A stretch of DNA of 64,000 bases from Dicyema japonicum (taxonomy: Eukaryota; Dicyemida; Rhombozoa; Dicyemidae), in contig RDEW01000004.1 in NCBI GenBank assembly GCA_011109175.1, positions 1,415,067-1,479,066 on the forward strand. Direction: 5' to 3'. The position numbers and the translations under genes were made by a program. Of this stretch, positions 20,906-34,022 are shown piece by piece. The notes under the pieces are model-generated. The model searched no databases and was not told the DNA's origin. It saw only the letters and a list, made by a program, of their open reading frames with translations. Position 1 is the first letter of the stretch; each line of letters starts with the position of its first letter.

Positions 20906-22570
20906 TCAAAACAAACTAATATATTTTATTCGGTGGTCAGCTGGAAAATACAAAAGTGCTTTATGAGTGTCAGTAAAAGACGGAATCGCTATTAAATCAA
21001 CAGATAACTCATTTTCGGGATCTAAAAGTAAAATATCTGAAAAATACAATAAATATGTTTTAGTCCGAATTGATGAACTGCATTCCCAGTAAACAAAACA
21101 TGAGGTAATTCATCAATTATGAACGGATCAGAGTCCTCAAAAGGAAACGTTGCTGCATAATTAAATTTAAACAAACTCAATGTATCCGGGGTTGTGGGCG
21201 CCAAATGGCCACATTTTAGCGACATTTCAAGACAGTCAAGTTCACCGATAGAGTCGTCCACATTTTTAATCATATCTTGAACAATCTGTCCGGAACTTCC
21301 AACAAAACTACAATAAGTAATACAAAACTGAATATTATTCAAACAGAAATCTGAAGGATTCGACAAAAGGTGAAAATTTGGAGATCGTGTACTTTTGGGG
21401 AAAAAATACGGCTTTATTGGAGCTTGGGGCAACATGATATTGGAAATGTCGTTGATTCCAGGCATTACTATAACAGGAAATGTGATCTACAATGATCAGA
21501 ATAAAAAAATACTGAAATTTCGGCAAACCAACAATCAAGAGATTCGATAACATTATGGGCTTCTAAATTCCGTTTGTTCAACTTAGAATCCTTAAAATCA
21601 AATTTAAAAAAGCTACAATCATAGCTGTTTTATTGTATGTGTTGCCCAAAATAAATTCGTTTCTTTGAAAAAATTCCTCACTTAATGAGTTTCCGACGAC
21701 AACAACCGCTTCGATCATAGAAACAAATGAATCTTGAGTAGCTTTTCCTCCGAGGAAGCCGCTCAGAATATCAAAAAGATTTCTAATGGGACCAGTAACC
21801 CCATTTTCTCCAAGAGCCAGATTTGACAAAAATAAAATGCATCTAAGATATTTAAAATAATTAACTTTTTATTTTCAGGTAGTTGAAATCTCGTTCGAAA
21901 TTTGCTCAAATTGGGGGATATAAACTGATGATCTATTACATTGAAGATTCCTTTATTATTTTCTATTCCACGGACGGCAATACAGACTCCTTAATTTTTA
22001 CATATAATAAAATCAAAAGACAGTAAAAAATTACTGACCTATGAATTTTAGAATCAAATATGATAATTATTAAATTATTTTTATATTAAAAATATATTGA
22101 AAATATTTTTTAATTTTTAAAAATTAAACGTTGATTACCTGTGGGCAAAAAGTTGGGATTAATTCCATCGAGTAAAATGCGTTGAGATTCATCCTCTAAT
22201 ATCAGTTTATCGCTAGGACTGCACAGACTCTTCCGTTCATTCGTGTTAGTGTCAACTTTAATTAAACTCATCTAATATATAAATCGGAAATATACAGATT
22301 TTGTCAGCTCATTAATTATGTTGCTTTTTAGCTCCATTTCTTTATAAACACATCCTAATATTACACACTCTTGTTCAGGAACAACGCTGCATAGATTCCT
22401 TACTGGAACTCCTTTGTAAGACGCTAACGGGTTTTAGTAATAAAAATACGATTTTTCATGTAACGGATTTTTGCTTCTTTAAGTCTTTGATTGCAAAAAT
22501 GAAAGTATTGTGCTTCATATGTTTTTTCATTCGGCTTAAACCGATCACAATTATTTACAAATTTAACCAT
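20906..22570 (-). CDS. POLD2: POLD2, regulatory B-subunit of DNA polymerase delta
   Basis: POLD2 bridges the catalytic and other subunits of polymerase delta at the replication fork; it has an OB fold and an inactivated phosphoesterase domain. The minus-strand exons follow the family: FVNNCDRFKPNEKTYEAQYF at the start, PVRNLCSVVPEQECVILGCV, KLILEDESQRILLDG, FLSNLALGENG, EAVVVVGNSLS, FPVIVMPGINDISNIMLPQ, VGSSGQIVQDM, LAPTTPDTL and DPFIIDELPHVLFTGN. Introns: 22424-22449 (26 nt), 22272-22295 (24), 21990-22138 (149), 21843-21865 (23), 21591-21616 (26), 21487-21512 (26), 21308-21328 (21). The last exon (LLLDPENELSVDLIAIPSF, stop 20906-20908) is clear, but its junction near 21050 lacks an obvious GT donor. 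Complete and apparently functional. Confidence 0.93.
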
Positions 22571-22744
22571 AACAGTTAAAGACAAACAATTTTTTTAATT
22601 TGAATTTTATTTTAAAATAATTAAATAATTTAAAAAAAAAGTTACTAGACTGTAAGCCAGGAGGCGCAGTGTCATATATGTCCGACAAAATCCAGCATTT
22701 AGATTCTATTTATTAGCCCACATATACGGGAAAAAGGTCCAATT

Positions 22745-22880
22745 GCGTCTTCAATGCAGCAGGTCCAACCTCAGGACGTGTCCAAAAAGTCTCCAACGAG
22801 AGCTAATGATCTCGAGACTTATTGGTGTACAGTCACACATATTGTACAGTCCATTCTGCAAGATCTTGGAAGAGCCCTTT
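22745..22880 (-). mobile_element. LINE A fragment
   Basis: The minus strand reads CDCTPISLEIISSRWRLFGH and VLRLDLLH, matching LINE A copy 1 (900-980). Both ends are truncated. Confidence 0.75.
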
Positions 22881-23159
22881 GAGTTTCATTTATATTATCA
22901 TTTAATATTAATTGTAAGTTTTATGATTCTAAAATTAAGGCATTAAAAATGTAAATGCGATATAAATCTAAAAATATACATATAAAAACAATATACCGTT
23001 AAAGATTCTGGTGTATGGTTCTTGTTTAATTATCAATTTCATTATCTTTTTGCCTTTGTATATTTTTCTGCCTCAGTTGGATTTTTTACTAATTTTTTTA
23101 GCTTTTTGTATGCTCTGTGAATATTTTTTGAGTCTTTAAATAACTAATCCAGAATAGTT

Positions 23160-23830
23160 ATTTCGACAAGGACTCCAGATATGATCTGACTTATGGCCAA
23201 GAAGATGATGATCTGGAGACTTGTCTATCTTAAGAAATCTCGCTGGTATTCCTTCAGGAGATTCATGATTTGCGTGGGGAGTTTAGCGTTTTTGTCCGAT
23301 TATGGCATCGTAATAAAACTTGTACTATCGACTCGGTATCACCTCAAAATTGCTGTCATGATAGCGAAAGTTGTGGTTCCACATCGCAGAACCGTATTCG
23401 ATACTCAGTAAAACGTATTGTTCGTATAGAAGTTTCCAGAAAATTTTTGGGAGACTAAATCAAATACTCTATATTTAATAAGACCAAAAAAGTTATTTCG
23501 TGTTGGTTTAGAAAAATTAAGGCTGTCATGTACAAAAAGAATTTTTCTAACGTAATAATAATAACAATAATAATGGAGTAGGTGTTTTAGAACGGTTTTT
23601 TTGATTTTTTTGTTTTGGCTTGAAACTTTCTGCAGATTTTTTTAATTTAATTCTAATTTTTTTCACTGATATAAACTGACTGTCTAAGTCTTTTAATTTA
23701 TTTCTCATCTGTATAAAGTCTGTGTTTCTGCGTTAATAGGATGTGAAGGACGTTGGGGTCGACCCATCGAATTAATTTTTTGAGTGCTCGGGTATTATCT
23801 CTTTGAGGTGCCTAAGAAAAATTTATGTTT
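23160..23830 (-). mobile_element. Probable Jockey-like LINE fragment
   Basis: The last part (23720-23830) resembles the D2 element near 42000 ('gaatgtgagggacgtagatg' there, 'ggatgtgaaggacgttgggg' here). The first part reads weakly as an RT thumb (IEYGSAMWNHNFRY) on the minus strand. Heavily decayed. Confidence 0.4.
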
Positions 23831-24544
23831 GTAGGTCTTCCGGAAAATATGTTGTTCAAATTGTTAGTTAGTTGCCTCAGTAACCCTTGCCTCATTAAGT
23901 TGTAGGAAATCAGTGGCTATTAAGTATGACTCAGCAAATGCCGGTCGCTCTCATAGATCGATCAACTTTGGCATTGCAGACGAACAGCGTACAAGTTCAG
24001 GAAATTTAAAAAAAGTGATTGGCTGTCAACTCGGCGATGTTGAAAAAGAATAAAGGATATTTTTTACATCAATGTTTCTTAACCTTTTTTTCTGTTTTGC
24101 CTCCTATAAAAACTATAGATAGTAATTCTATAATTAATTATTATTTTTTTATGAAAAATTTGTTATTGAGACCCTTTACTTTGGTGAAGGTTCACCAGAT
24201 GCTCTATATTTGGGATTCTTTTACTAAGAGCAACTCTGATGTCCCTTTTTTCGCAGATACTAAAATTATTCCGCTTCTCACTTATTATATTGTTAATTAG
24301 ACTAAATCCTTTCTCGATGCAACACGATGCTGGAAACATAACAATATATATTAAAAAACTACAACAACCCTGTCACCAAGTAAGAGTAATGTTTCCATTA
24401 GTTAACTTCAGTTGAGGCAAAACTCTCGCTTTATTTGAGAAACATTTCCTTTCAAATCGTCAGGGGAAATTCGTTCTCAATTATGAGACAGGCAGTAGTT
24501 GTTAATTGTTAGCTATTAAATTTATTTTTTAAGAAGTAATAACA

Positions 24545-24620
24545 GTCATGCTAATTAATCCAAGGAAATTAACCCAAGGCATAGAAAATGTTCTTGGCTT
24601 ATTGTTCTTTTCTTTTTTGC
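24545..24620 (-). mobile_element. SINE S2 3' remnant
   Basis: 'catgctaattaatccaagga' with flanking bases matches the 3' part of the S2 copy at 3480-3510. Confidence 0.45.
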
Positions 24621-26052
24621 TTACGTGAGTCTCACTATTTCTGGAGCCGTAGTTTGATAATATTAGACGCCCAAAAGTGAGAAATTGATTCTTTTTTTAA
24701 ATTGAATTTCAAACTCTTCGTCATTTTTTCAGTTGCTGTATTTCCTTTTCCGTATCAAACCAGGATGATAACGAGGAATTTGTCATCTATCTGCAATATT
24801 CCAATTAATTAATGTTGTATTATTTGTACCTCACATATGCTATGAAAACTGGTTGATTATCAAATACGACTGATTAATTAATTTGTAGTTGGAATTTTGT
24901 TTTTCTAAAAGAAATAATTAAGGAATGTTCGAGATTTTCAGACATCTCGTCAGTTCTTTTTCGCATTATATCGTTACTAAATGGAATATTTATAATAATT
25001 CAAGATTCCCTTTCAGAATATGTTTTATAAACTATTCTATACAGGGAAGTATAACTATCTCAGAAATCAAATGAGGATTACCTATATATATTAAAATAAA
25101 AAAACCATATTTATATGAATACATAATACATAAGCCCTTAATGAATTATTTTTATCAATTTGTTATAGTTTCGCTTTAGACATCTAAAAAATTCAATATC
25201 GTTTACTAGTGAGATTCCATCAAAATGTTGCATGCTTTATTATTTAAATTATTTAAAATATTTTTTTTGTAAATATATCATAATTAAAAAATCCGTAATT
25301 AAAAATTCGTCCCTCTTTGAGAAACAATGTTTTACATCATCCGTTTACGTACGTATGTCTGTAGAGAGGGAAAGTACCCACATCGTAGACGAGACAGGTT
25401 TACCCGGATGTCTTTCGGAAGAAGGGGTCCTGATTAACTGATTGGAGGAAGGGCAAGTTGGAGTATTTTAATATAATCGAGTCTTTGGATGTTTCTTGTT
25501 GAAACAAAATCATTTATCTGTTTCTCTGGTTGTTCAAAAAGATTTGAAGATTTGCCAGATGCTAGTGAGAGGTTAATAATGGTCTTCGTGTAGGAATTAA
25601 CTTTCGTTTTTTGGAATTCTCAGGATAATTGAAAATCAATTAAGTTAACTAAATTTAAATTCCCAACATTTTTTGATAAAAAAGTACTTGAGTTTTGATT
25701 TAAATTTATTTTTTGTAATTGAGGAATAAGCGGGAAATCGTTTCATTTCCATAAGAAGCTGTGTCGTCTGACTACGCTTAAAAGCCACGACGTACGTGAG
25801 ACCCAGTAGTATCTCAAGTTGATCTCCGCCATCGTAAGATAACGCTACGTCAATTATGTTTGAGGTACTATTTCATTAGTTTTGGTTAACAAAATAAATT
25901 GTATTTTTTCATAATTCGGTCATATTGATTTATTAACAGACGCGTCTTTTAATCAATGAAGCATCGATTTTAATGCGGTTTGTACGCCTAATTATTATAA
26001 TCGCCGCTTTGGAACACTTTTGTTTATTGACTCATATCTTCATTTTGAGAGA
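24621..26052. other. Intergenic, AT-rich
   Basis: No gene seen upstream of LLGL. A GC-richer segment at 25330-25450 and another at 25750-25850 may be repeat pieces. Short open frames (25232-25441) lack motifs. Confidence 0.45.
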
Positions 26053-29000
26053 ATGAAGAAATTCTTTAAAAAATTTGCCAACAAACAATTTGATGAGGAT
26101 AACTCTACTTTGCCACCATTTGAACTTGACCGAGTATTAATGTTCATTTTTCTTTACTAGTCCATCGAAATTGGATACCCTCCTGATATTTGTGCATACT
26201 CATACGATCCTCTACTAAAACTATTTGCGCTTGCAACTGAAAACGGAATCTTACGCCTGTTAGTAGATAATTTGTAATAATTTAGTTATGGACACGAGTC
26301 ATTTCAGTTATCATGTTCAATACCACTTGGATGCAATTGGATTGGTTTCATTGCTGGAAAAGTTTTATTTATTGTAAGTTTATAGGGCAAAATAGCAGTA
26401 ATAAACCAGAATGTTGATATTTTAATTTATAAGATTACAGCCACTAAATTACAGCTTCTAAGCGAAAATTTATCATTTTTGTACTTCTTTTGATTTAATT
26501 AAACCAGCAACAATTCAATAATAACAGCGTTTAGCATTTCGACCAATTTTCAATTATGGATCGCCTTTGAAGACCAATCTAATGTTCATATGCAGATAAT
26601 AGAGATCGAGAATATGTGTATCCTGCCAAGTGTCAGTTATCGTGAACACATTTTTCCGAAGTTATAATTCAATAAATATTTTTGTAGTTTAAAGGATTTT
26701 AAATTTTATCCTATGAGTATAGAAGCAATAGTGGAGTCTCCCACGCTACTAGATTCTTTTTTGATTGGATTTAGAAGGGGCTTAGTGATTTATTGGAATT
26801 CTTCAAAACGTGAAGTCATACAAAGCTTTATTTTGCAAAATGTTGTTATAATTTACTTAATTTGAGGAAATTGAAAGCCTTTGTTGGAATTTCGACGGTT
26901 CTGTATTTCTTTGTGGTCAGGCAGATGGTACGATAACAAAACAGAATGTTCTAAATGCCGATGAATCATGCCAATGTATATATTACCTGTATTAAATAAT
27001 AGTAAAACTTTCTCAGAAATCCTACAATAATCCAATAAGCAACATTTGTTGGTTGAATGACGAGAAAAGTCATTGATCATTTTTACCGGTGGAGAGCCAG
27101 CAATGTACTTTCTGGAAAACACAATCACGATATATGATGAGGTAAAAAAGATAAAGTTGTGATAAACTCTACATCTAAAATTATCAATTTATTTTTGGTT
27201 TCTGATGGTTTTATTGACTTTATTATTTAGAAAAGTGTAAAATTAATTGTTTGATTGTGATCGCCTTGGAAGAAATGTTTGCAGTTGACCTTGAAAACTT
27301 TAAAAATATGAAAATCCCATATTTGCATTGTATTCATTCATCAGAAATAACTACATACAGTGTGTATGAGCAACTTCCTGTTGATTATTTTTCCCATATA
27401 AAACAAATTTTATCGTCATTTAAAAGCGAAAATTATTCTTCAAAGGTAGACTGTTGTGGTTTTGATGTCTAATGTAGAAATGGCCTATAAATGGATACCA
27501 AATAAAATTTTCAGAAAATAATTCATTTGGTGATCTAATAATAGTGGGGTATTGCTTTTAAATTCAACTTCTTAGCCATGAAGACGGATCAATTAAATTT
27601 TGGTCTTTAATTGAGAAAACTGTTGAATTTTTGGGGTTTATTTCAACGACAAACTGTTTTGAGACTTCTCTACGAAATTTAGAGTCAAATGAAAATGAAT
27701 TTAAAAGATTAAATGTTTTTGCATAAATTATCATATTTTAGTCGAGTTTTTATGATCCCTATTCTGACGATTCAAGGCTGGCAATTGTTAAATTAGCATT
27801 TCTTCCCGAACTGATGATTTTAGCAGCTGGTGGTGCTGCTGGACAAGTCTTTATCATAGAATTGAATAATTTAGAAAATTCAAAGGTATATGAAGACTTT
27901 CAAACATTTTAGTTTTCTAAACAGTTTAATGCTGTGACTTTTAATATATTGTTTGAAGATAGTATTTTTAAATGGCGGGGACATCAACCATTAAAAATAA
28001 AGGAAAATAGCAACAATTTAGAACACTTTGTTTCTAAAATATACCAAGTATTTCCCCCTGGTTCGGTGACCACCTTGTCCTTAAAAATAGACGACGAGCT
28101 TGGAATGTTAAGAATCATTTTATTAATAGATTGGGGCTCGGAACATTGCAGGGATTTTTGGTAGTTAATATTAATACTGATCAGTCCTTAAATATACACT
28201 CCACTCTAAATATTCATGGTTTTATGGTATTTTAACATTTCAGAGATGCACAAATCTTCATCATATAAAAGACATCTTAGTATGTGTAAATCAGTTAGAG
28301 AGTCGCTAAAAAAGTTTAGATTAACTTTGAAAGTGAATCCTAATAATATAAAAAAGTAAATATTTCAATATTTTGAGTATTTCTTCGCAAAACTCGAAAT
28401 AAAGTTTTACAATCATTGCCAGAGTGTCAATTAGAAATGGCGGAAAAATCGACTAAGAAAAAGGAAAAACGTAAAATCTACGTAACATTCATTTATTTTT
28501 CCGAATATCGTCTGATTCTTCAAGGTTCATTTAGATTAAATTATCAAAGATCCGATGAAGAAGCAGATTACTTAACATTTGGGTTGGAACGAGTAGGGGG
28601 AAAATATACATCTATCAAATTGGAGATGAAATTAGCTCAAATTCCGTCATTTTATGTAATTATTGGTTTAATTTTAAAGGGAAAACGATCCAGTTACGAC
28701 ATATATCTCCAATTCTGGAAATAGCTGTAATTCCCATAGAAAAGTTATGCGATGTTACTGCTGGACTTGATTCTAAATTTTGTGTATACATTTGCTCTTC
28801 ACAGCAGATTAGGGTGATTGTTTAAACTAATTTAGCTATTTTCTTGGCCAAAATTAAAACTTTTGACAAAAAAGAGATTTTAGCCATTGAAGGTGCCAAA
28901 TACAAAATTCAACTCAACTGATTACTAAAGTATCCAAGTAACTTTGATAGTTCAGATAATCGTCAATTCTTTGGTTTAGTGAGTTTAACGGGAAACTTAT

Positions 29001-29151
29001 GTCTATTCTGGTATAAATCTCAGTAAAGTTTACAAATTTGAATGCATCAATCGAATATATTGTATGTTATAGTTTAATTCATAGAGGACTCCATTATTGT
29101 TCAATGTTCAAGTTTGGAGTAATAGTTTTCCTTGAATCTTCTCATTTATGA
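26053..29151 (+). CDS. LLGL: LLGL, lethal(2) giant larvae homologue (WD40 cell-polarity protein)
   Basis: LLGL proteins mark the basolateral cortex, oppose the Par6/aPKC complex and bind SNAREs. Exons read MKKFFKKFANKQF, IEIGYPPDICAYSYDPLLKL, ATENGILRL, then IIFTGGEP, VIALEEMFAVDLENFK, IPYLHCIHSSEITTYSVYEQ, HEDGSIKFWSL, SFYDPYSDDSRLAI, AAGGAAGQVFIIELNN, KWRGHQPL, LGLGTLQGFLVVNIN, VRESLKKFRLTLKV, IWVGTSRGKIYIYQIGDE, LRHISPILEIAV and KFGVIVFLESSHL before the stop at 29149-29151. HSSEIT and YDPYSDD favour LLGL over tomosyn, and no SNARE-like C-terminus is present. Introns include 23 nt at about 28109-28131 and 24 nt at about 28656. The frames at about 28510-28590 and 28800-29030 were not fully resolved, so exon ends there are uncertain. 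The aPKC target segment is shortened. Confidence 0.88.
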
Positions 29152-29239
29152 AATATTTTCGCTTAAAAATTAATAAATAAATGTAAGTAGATTCAATCTT
29201 GATATATTATTTTAACGTTTTTAAAGTTTTTATTGTTAT

Positions 29240-29436
29240 TTTTATTTTATAAAGTTTGAAGGCTGAGAAGTTGGTAGGCCATCCTTCCTAAGGACGTAGA
29301 GGGTGAAGTTCAAACGGTTCTCTTTAGTGCATAACTTGCACCGGGCGCCACCACAACAACAGGTGAACGCATGCCGCAGCGCTATATATAAGCACAGCCA
29401 TAATACAAATACATAATGAATTAGAACCCGAACCAT
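29240..29436 (-). mobile_element. Possible 5' coding fragment of a Jockey-type LINE
   Basis: The minus-strand frame reads CCCGGARCKLCTKENRLNFT then LYVLRKDGLPTSQPSNF. The end resembles the stretch just before the 2A-like motif in D1 (39886 upward). The 2A motif itself is not reached. Confidence 0.4.
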
Positions 29437-29594
29437 CTTGATTTTGTACGGTTTTTATGAAACTGTGTCATTGTCAGCATAGAGGTAGAAAAAATAGTCA
29501 GTTATCAATTCTTGAATGTTAGCCCACAACTTTGGAATAGAAAATAATAGTGCTTTTGTTAAGGAGTATTAATGTTTTAATACTAAAACGCCAC

Positions 29595-29880
29595 TTAGAC
29601 AGAACACACATTTTATTTAATAGGGAAAGGAACAGTTATGCTACTTAACCGTAATAAAGTTTTTTATTGTTACACACTTTATTGATGTAATTTTTGTACT
29701 TAATTTTTAACCTTAAAAAGGGAAAACCTAGAAAGAGGAAGATAAATCAACTAATTAAGTGATCTCATAATGCTCAAGGCGCGCGCAAAGTTTTATCAGT
29801 GCTCCTCCAAAGTTCTCACTGCTTTTTTTTACCCAGAACGCTCCTCTTTCAGCAGAAGGCGTTGGTTTCTTTCGGTGTAA
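29595..29880 (-). mobile_element. SINE S1 tail remnant and Jockey-type tail
   Basis: At 29600-29660 'gaacacacattttatttaat' and 'ggaacagttatgctacttaa' match the S1 3' end in reverse. At 29740-29790 'atcaactaattaagtgatct' matches the Jockey tail core in reverse. Both are short and decayed. Confidence 0.4.
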
Positions 29881-29996
29881 AATTTTGTATGATTTAGTTT
29901 TATTTAAAATGATTTATCATATAAAATTATTTATTATTAAATTAAAAAAATGTTTAAAAAATTATCTAACACACTTACTTCATGTCGGGTATCATA

Positions 29997-32157
29997 ATGT
30001 GGGTTTTTAAACTAATAGATAAATTGTTTGGAATTAACTTAAATTGCGAAAACGAATTTTGTAGAAAATTATACAGAATTTTTGAATACAAAGTATTTTT
30101 ATTAACTTTTTATTGATTCCTATATTTACTAACGCCTCTTGTATGGGATTTGGAAAATGAGATCTACAATATTAATGACATCGAAATGTCGAAAAATGAT
30201 TTATTCAATAGTTTTTTGCTTTTAATTTTTAAGATTGGCAAGAGAAAGTCTGCATTAATAAAAATGTGAGCGAAATTTGCAATATCGAAGATCTTCACGA
30301 TTTTGAGTATAATCAAAGAATTTTTATTAATCATTTTTCGTATTGTGAATATTTGGGCGTTAAAATGATTTATCTGTCAGGCCTATCGGAAAGTTTTTCG
30401 ATAAATTTTATTCAAACAATTTTATCGGCACTAGATTTTTTTAACGGAACAGTAACTTTAATTTCTTTATTTCAGATATGCTTGGAGTTGGGTGGATTGG
30501 AATCTAGTTGGTGGAACTGCTGGAACAAAATAAGGACCTATTGTCGCTATCATCCACGCCTTGTGCTTTCCTTAGTAATTCCATTGATCTTCCTGATTTT
30601 TGTGAAATCCAAAGATGGTTCGGAGAACCAATAAAATATATAATTTTCCGACCAGAAGTGTTTATAACGCATGACTCTGGGAGATCCGTTTTATCTAAAG
30701 CACATTGCCAACTTTTGATGTCATTTTTGAAAGTTTTTGAAATGGTATTTATTCTAGCTGCAATGCGATGTAATTCTGAGTGGTTCTGAAAATAATGAAA
30801 GGTCACGTCAGATTCAGCATTATTTGAAGTATGTGAAGATGAAAGGGGAGGAGAAAACATCACTCTTTGATGAATTTTCAGCAAATTTCATAAATGTACT
30901 GCAATATCCGATGCAGGTATTCATATTATTCGTAAAAATAGCCATTGCAATCAAATTTAGATTCTGAAGCTTACAAGGTTTTTGAACTTGACAGTTTGAA
31001 ATATGAAAAATACAGACAAGTTCAAGTTTTATAATAACACAAAGGCGGTCTACACAGCTTTGCTGGATTTGGTCTCATTTGAAGAAAAATACGATCGAGT
31101 TGTGTAAGTTTTTTGTTTTAAAGATATCTAGTAACATTTTTGTTGTTGGTGCTGGAAGAGGTCCGTTAGTTACAGCTTCTTTAATGGCTGGAAAATCCGC
31201 CGATAGAAAAATAAAAGTTTACGCTGTTGAGAAAAATCCTAATGCCGTTTCAGCGTGAGTATTTAAGTTATTTTAGATTACGATATTTGAATCAATTCGA
31301 ATGGAATTCACAAGTAGAAATAGTTCCTGTTGATGTCCGTAAATGGACGTTTCCAGTCAAGGCTGATATTATTTTAAGTGAGTTACTCGGTTCATTTGGC
31401 GATAATGAACTGTCACCAGAGTGTTTGTGCGGTTTAGAACATTATTTATCAGGTTTAGTAAATTTATTTCATTTTTAGAAAATGGGGTAATGATTCCTCA
31501 GTCATATACCTCATATCTCACGCCAATAATGTCACATAAATTTCATTCAGATTTGTTGCAGAATTCTGATAAGGTTTTTTTTTATTTTTCATATTTAATC
31601 TGTTAAATTTTTAATTATTAATCAATTGAATATTTTATCCAAAAAAATTTAAATTTTAGAATGTCTTCCACATGATGTATGTGGTAAGAATGATTAACTT
31701 ATATTGTATTGATAGTCCACAGGCAGTATGGAAGTTTGAGCATCCGGCTCAAACACGTTTTGATCTTTATCAAGTTTAGCTTTGACGTCACGAATGAATT
31801 CATTGACTTTTGATGTTCGTTATTCAGCAGTTCTTCATGGGTTTCAATGTAATTTTGCAGCAAATTTATACAAAGATGTGGATTTAAGTATTTTAAATTT
31901 TAATTTTAAAGGCATTGTCCTGAAACTTATACGTCAGGACTCTATAGTTGGTTTTCTGGTTTATTTCCTTTGGAGGTTCATAGCTGTTTTCAATTTAATA
32001 GACTCCAGTTGAAGTTAAATCGGGACAAAAAATAAAATTGACAATGTGGAGGAAGATAACAGATATAAAAGTCTGGTATGAATGGTTGCTAAATGAACCT
32101 ACAAACTCGGCTATTCATAATCGTAATGGTTTTGCTGATTCAATGAGTCTGATTTGA
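29997..32157 (+). CDS. PRMT5: PRMT5, type II protein arginine methyltransferase
   Basis: PRMT5 makes symmetric dimethylarginine on Sm proteins and histones, normally with MEP50. The spliced product shows the TIM-barrel N-domain ([20 protein letters not shown], then [18 protein letters not shown]), [30 protein letters not shown] with the Phe characteristic of symmetric dimethylation, [12 protein letters not shown] (SAM motif I), [13 protein letters not shown], then the double-E loop [30 protein letters not shown], the beta-barrel [20 protein letters not shown] and [18 protein letters not shown]. The stop is at 32155-32157. Introns include 22 nt after NAVSA (about 31255-31276) and 24 nt near 31889. 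The start ATG at 29997 is the first in frame with the GINLNC block. One N-terminal junction (30085-30130) is unresolved. All visible catalytic motifs are intact. Confidence 0.93.
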
Positions 32158-32314
32158 TTTACTAAATTTTACGTTATTTGTTAATAAAGGTTTTTTTAAT
32201 AATAATGTACTTTTGTTGAGTGGCTGACTCCCCTCTCTAGTAATGTCCTTCTCTTAGATGGGGGAAACTGGTAGAAAGGGTAGTAGAGAGCACGGCACAA
32301 TCGAAGCCCTAATT

Positions 32315-34022
32315 CAGTGGTTCCCAACCTTTTTGAGAATACGGAACCCTATCGACATTTTTCATTTTAAACTGAACCCTTTAATAGTTTTTAACAATTA
32401 TCAGTATTTTACTAATATAAAAAATAAAATACTAGTTAGTGAGATGGTTGAGGCTGATGTCTTTTTCATAGCTCTGTAATATTTGGCCTTGACAGGGATA
32501 AACGTAGGTCTTCTTCCACATACAGTAGGTTCGCGCGTTTTTATGCTTTATATTTGTTAATGCAGAAAATCTACTTTCACAGAGATAAGTCGTTGAAAAC
32601 TTGACCAAGACTCTTAAAGTTTTGTTTGTCAGAATAGGATATTTTTTTTTACAATCAGCCAAAAAAATCAATATCAAGCTGTAAATATTCCATTTTTAAC
32701 GTTCTGTAACTTGAAACAAACGCAAGTTTTTCTCTTTTAATGATAGCTCGTTTCCTGTTATTTCGTACTCAGCAAAAGGAGTTCAACTGATATGGGTGGA
32801 AAATAACTATTCGTACATGTAAATAGTGACTCCAAATGGTCTACAATTTTGTTGAACAATTTCTTTAAAATTTCTTTCTTGCACATGAGGGAACATTTCT
32901 AAGATTCCATTTGTGATGTCATTTCCATATTTGTAGTTTTTTTCAGAAAAGCAGCTATTTTGTCAGCGCAACACAATAGATTTTCATTTTTTTGCATGCT
33001 GCTATTGAGAACATTGAGTTCATTAAAAATATCGGTCAGGTATGCTAATTTGCAACACCAACATTCATCTTTGAGACATTCAATAAAGTCATCCAACTTG
33101 TCTTATATACCCACAATTCGTGTCTCTTAGTTCATAGAAACGAATTAACATGTTTCCCTTTGAGAGCATTTCCTGAATGTTCTGCATTTTTACAAAGTTT
33201 CGAGAACTGTCGCAATTTCAACGATTTTGATGTAATTAATTATTTTTACAATCATGTCCTAAGCACATTTAAGTTCATGCCCGATAGTTTTTGCGATCAA
33301 TGTCTTACGATGAAAAAAACAATGCGTGTGAATAATGTTCGGATTCTTATTTTTCGCAATGGAAACAAACCCTTTAAATTGCCCAGTCATTGCTGGAGCA
33401 CCATCAGTGCAGATACCCACATATACATTCCAATCCAACTTTATATCCTCAAAAAAATGAATTTATAAGATTGAAAATGTCATATCCCTTTGTTGTTCCG
33501 AGCAACTCTCTGAGCAAAAAAATTTTCAACAATGGATTCATCTAAAACAAAGAGTTGCATTTTCCCTGTAATATCTGAGATTTCATCCACTTGAAGCGCA
33601 AAAAACATAGATTTTTTATTCGCTGAACCAAAGTGGTTTCAAGTTCATCAGATATATCCTTGATGCGTTTGCTCACAAATTATTAGAAATAGGAATTAAG
33701 TCAAGCTCAGCGGCAACAATTTCTCCGAACATTATCTTCACTACTTTGCATGCAGGCAAAATAACAGTTTCGGAGAGAGTATGCGATTTCATATTTTTAG
33801 CGGTAATCTCAGCAACAGCAGTGCTTTTTCGTTTATTTTGATTTTTTTGTAAAATGAGATGCTTTAACTTTATTCTTTTCTGTAAAATGTATTAACTTTG
33901 AAAAATAATTAAAAAAAAATTTGTAAAATGGGATGTTTTAACTATTGAAAAAAAATTAATAAAATTTTGAAACTTCGCGGAACCCCTAGATTATTTCGCG
34001 GAACCCAGGTTGGGAACCTCTG
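32315..34022 (-). mobile_element. hAT element 1 with TIRs and 8-bp target duplication
   Basis: The left end is 'cagtggttcccaacc' and the right end 'ggttgggaacctctg', 14 of 15 bases complementary. The flanks are 'ccctaatt' (32307-32314) and 'ccctaata' (34023-34030), an 8-bp duplication with one change. The element is 1708 bp and holds a decayed ZBED5-like transposase on the minus strand. Confidence 0.92.
32432..33150 (-). pseudogene. hAT transposase, C-terminal part (ZBED5-like)
   Basis: The minus strand shows WCCKLAYLTDIFNELNVLNS, MQKNENLLCCADKIAAFLKK and, further on, YPILTNKTLRVLVKFSTTYL and CESRFSALTNIKHKNAR. The last is the C-terminal hAT dimerisation block (STTYLCE-FSALT-IK). Further minus-strand pieces lie between 33160 and 33850. 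Frames are broken in several places and no intact DDE core is left. Confidence 0.85.

Noticed and set aside
24019-24300. A 93-codon open frame
   Set aside because: AT-rich composition (Phe/Leu/Ile/Tyr) with no motif, splice partner or promoter; likely chance.
26053-29151. Tomosyn (STXBP5) instead of LLGL
   Set aside because: HSSEIT, YDPYSDD and the basic aPKC segment match LLGL better, and no C-terminal SNARE motif is visible before the stop.
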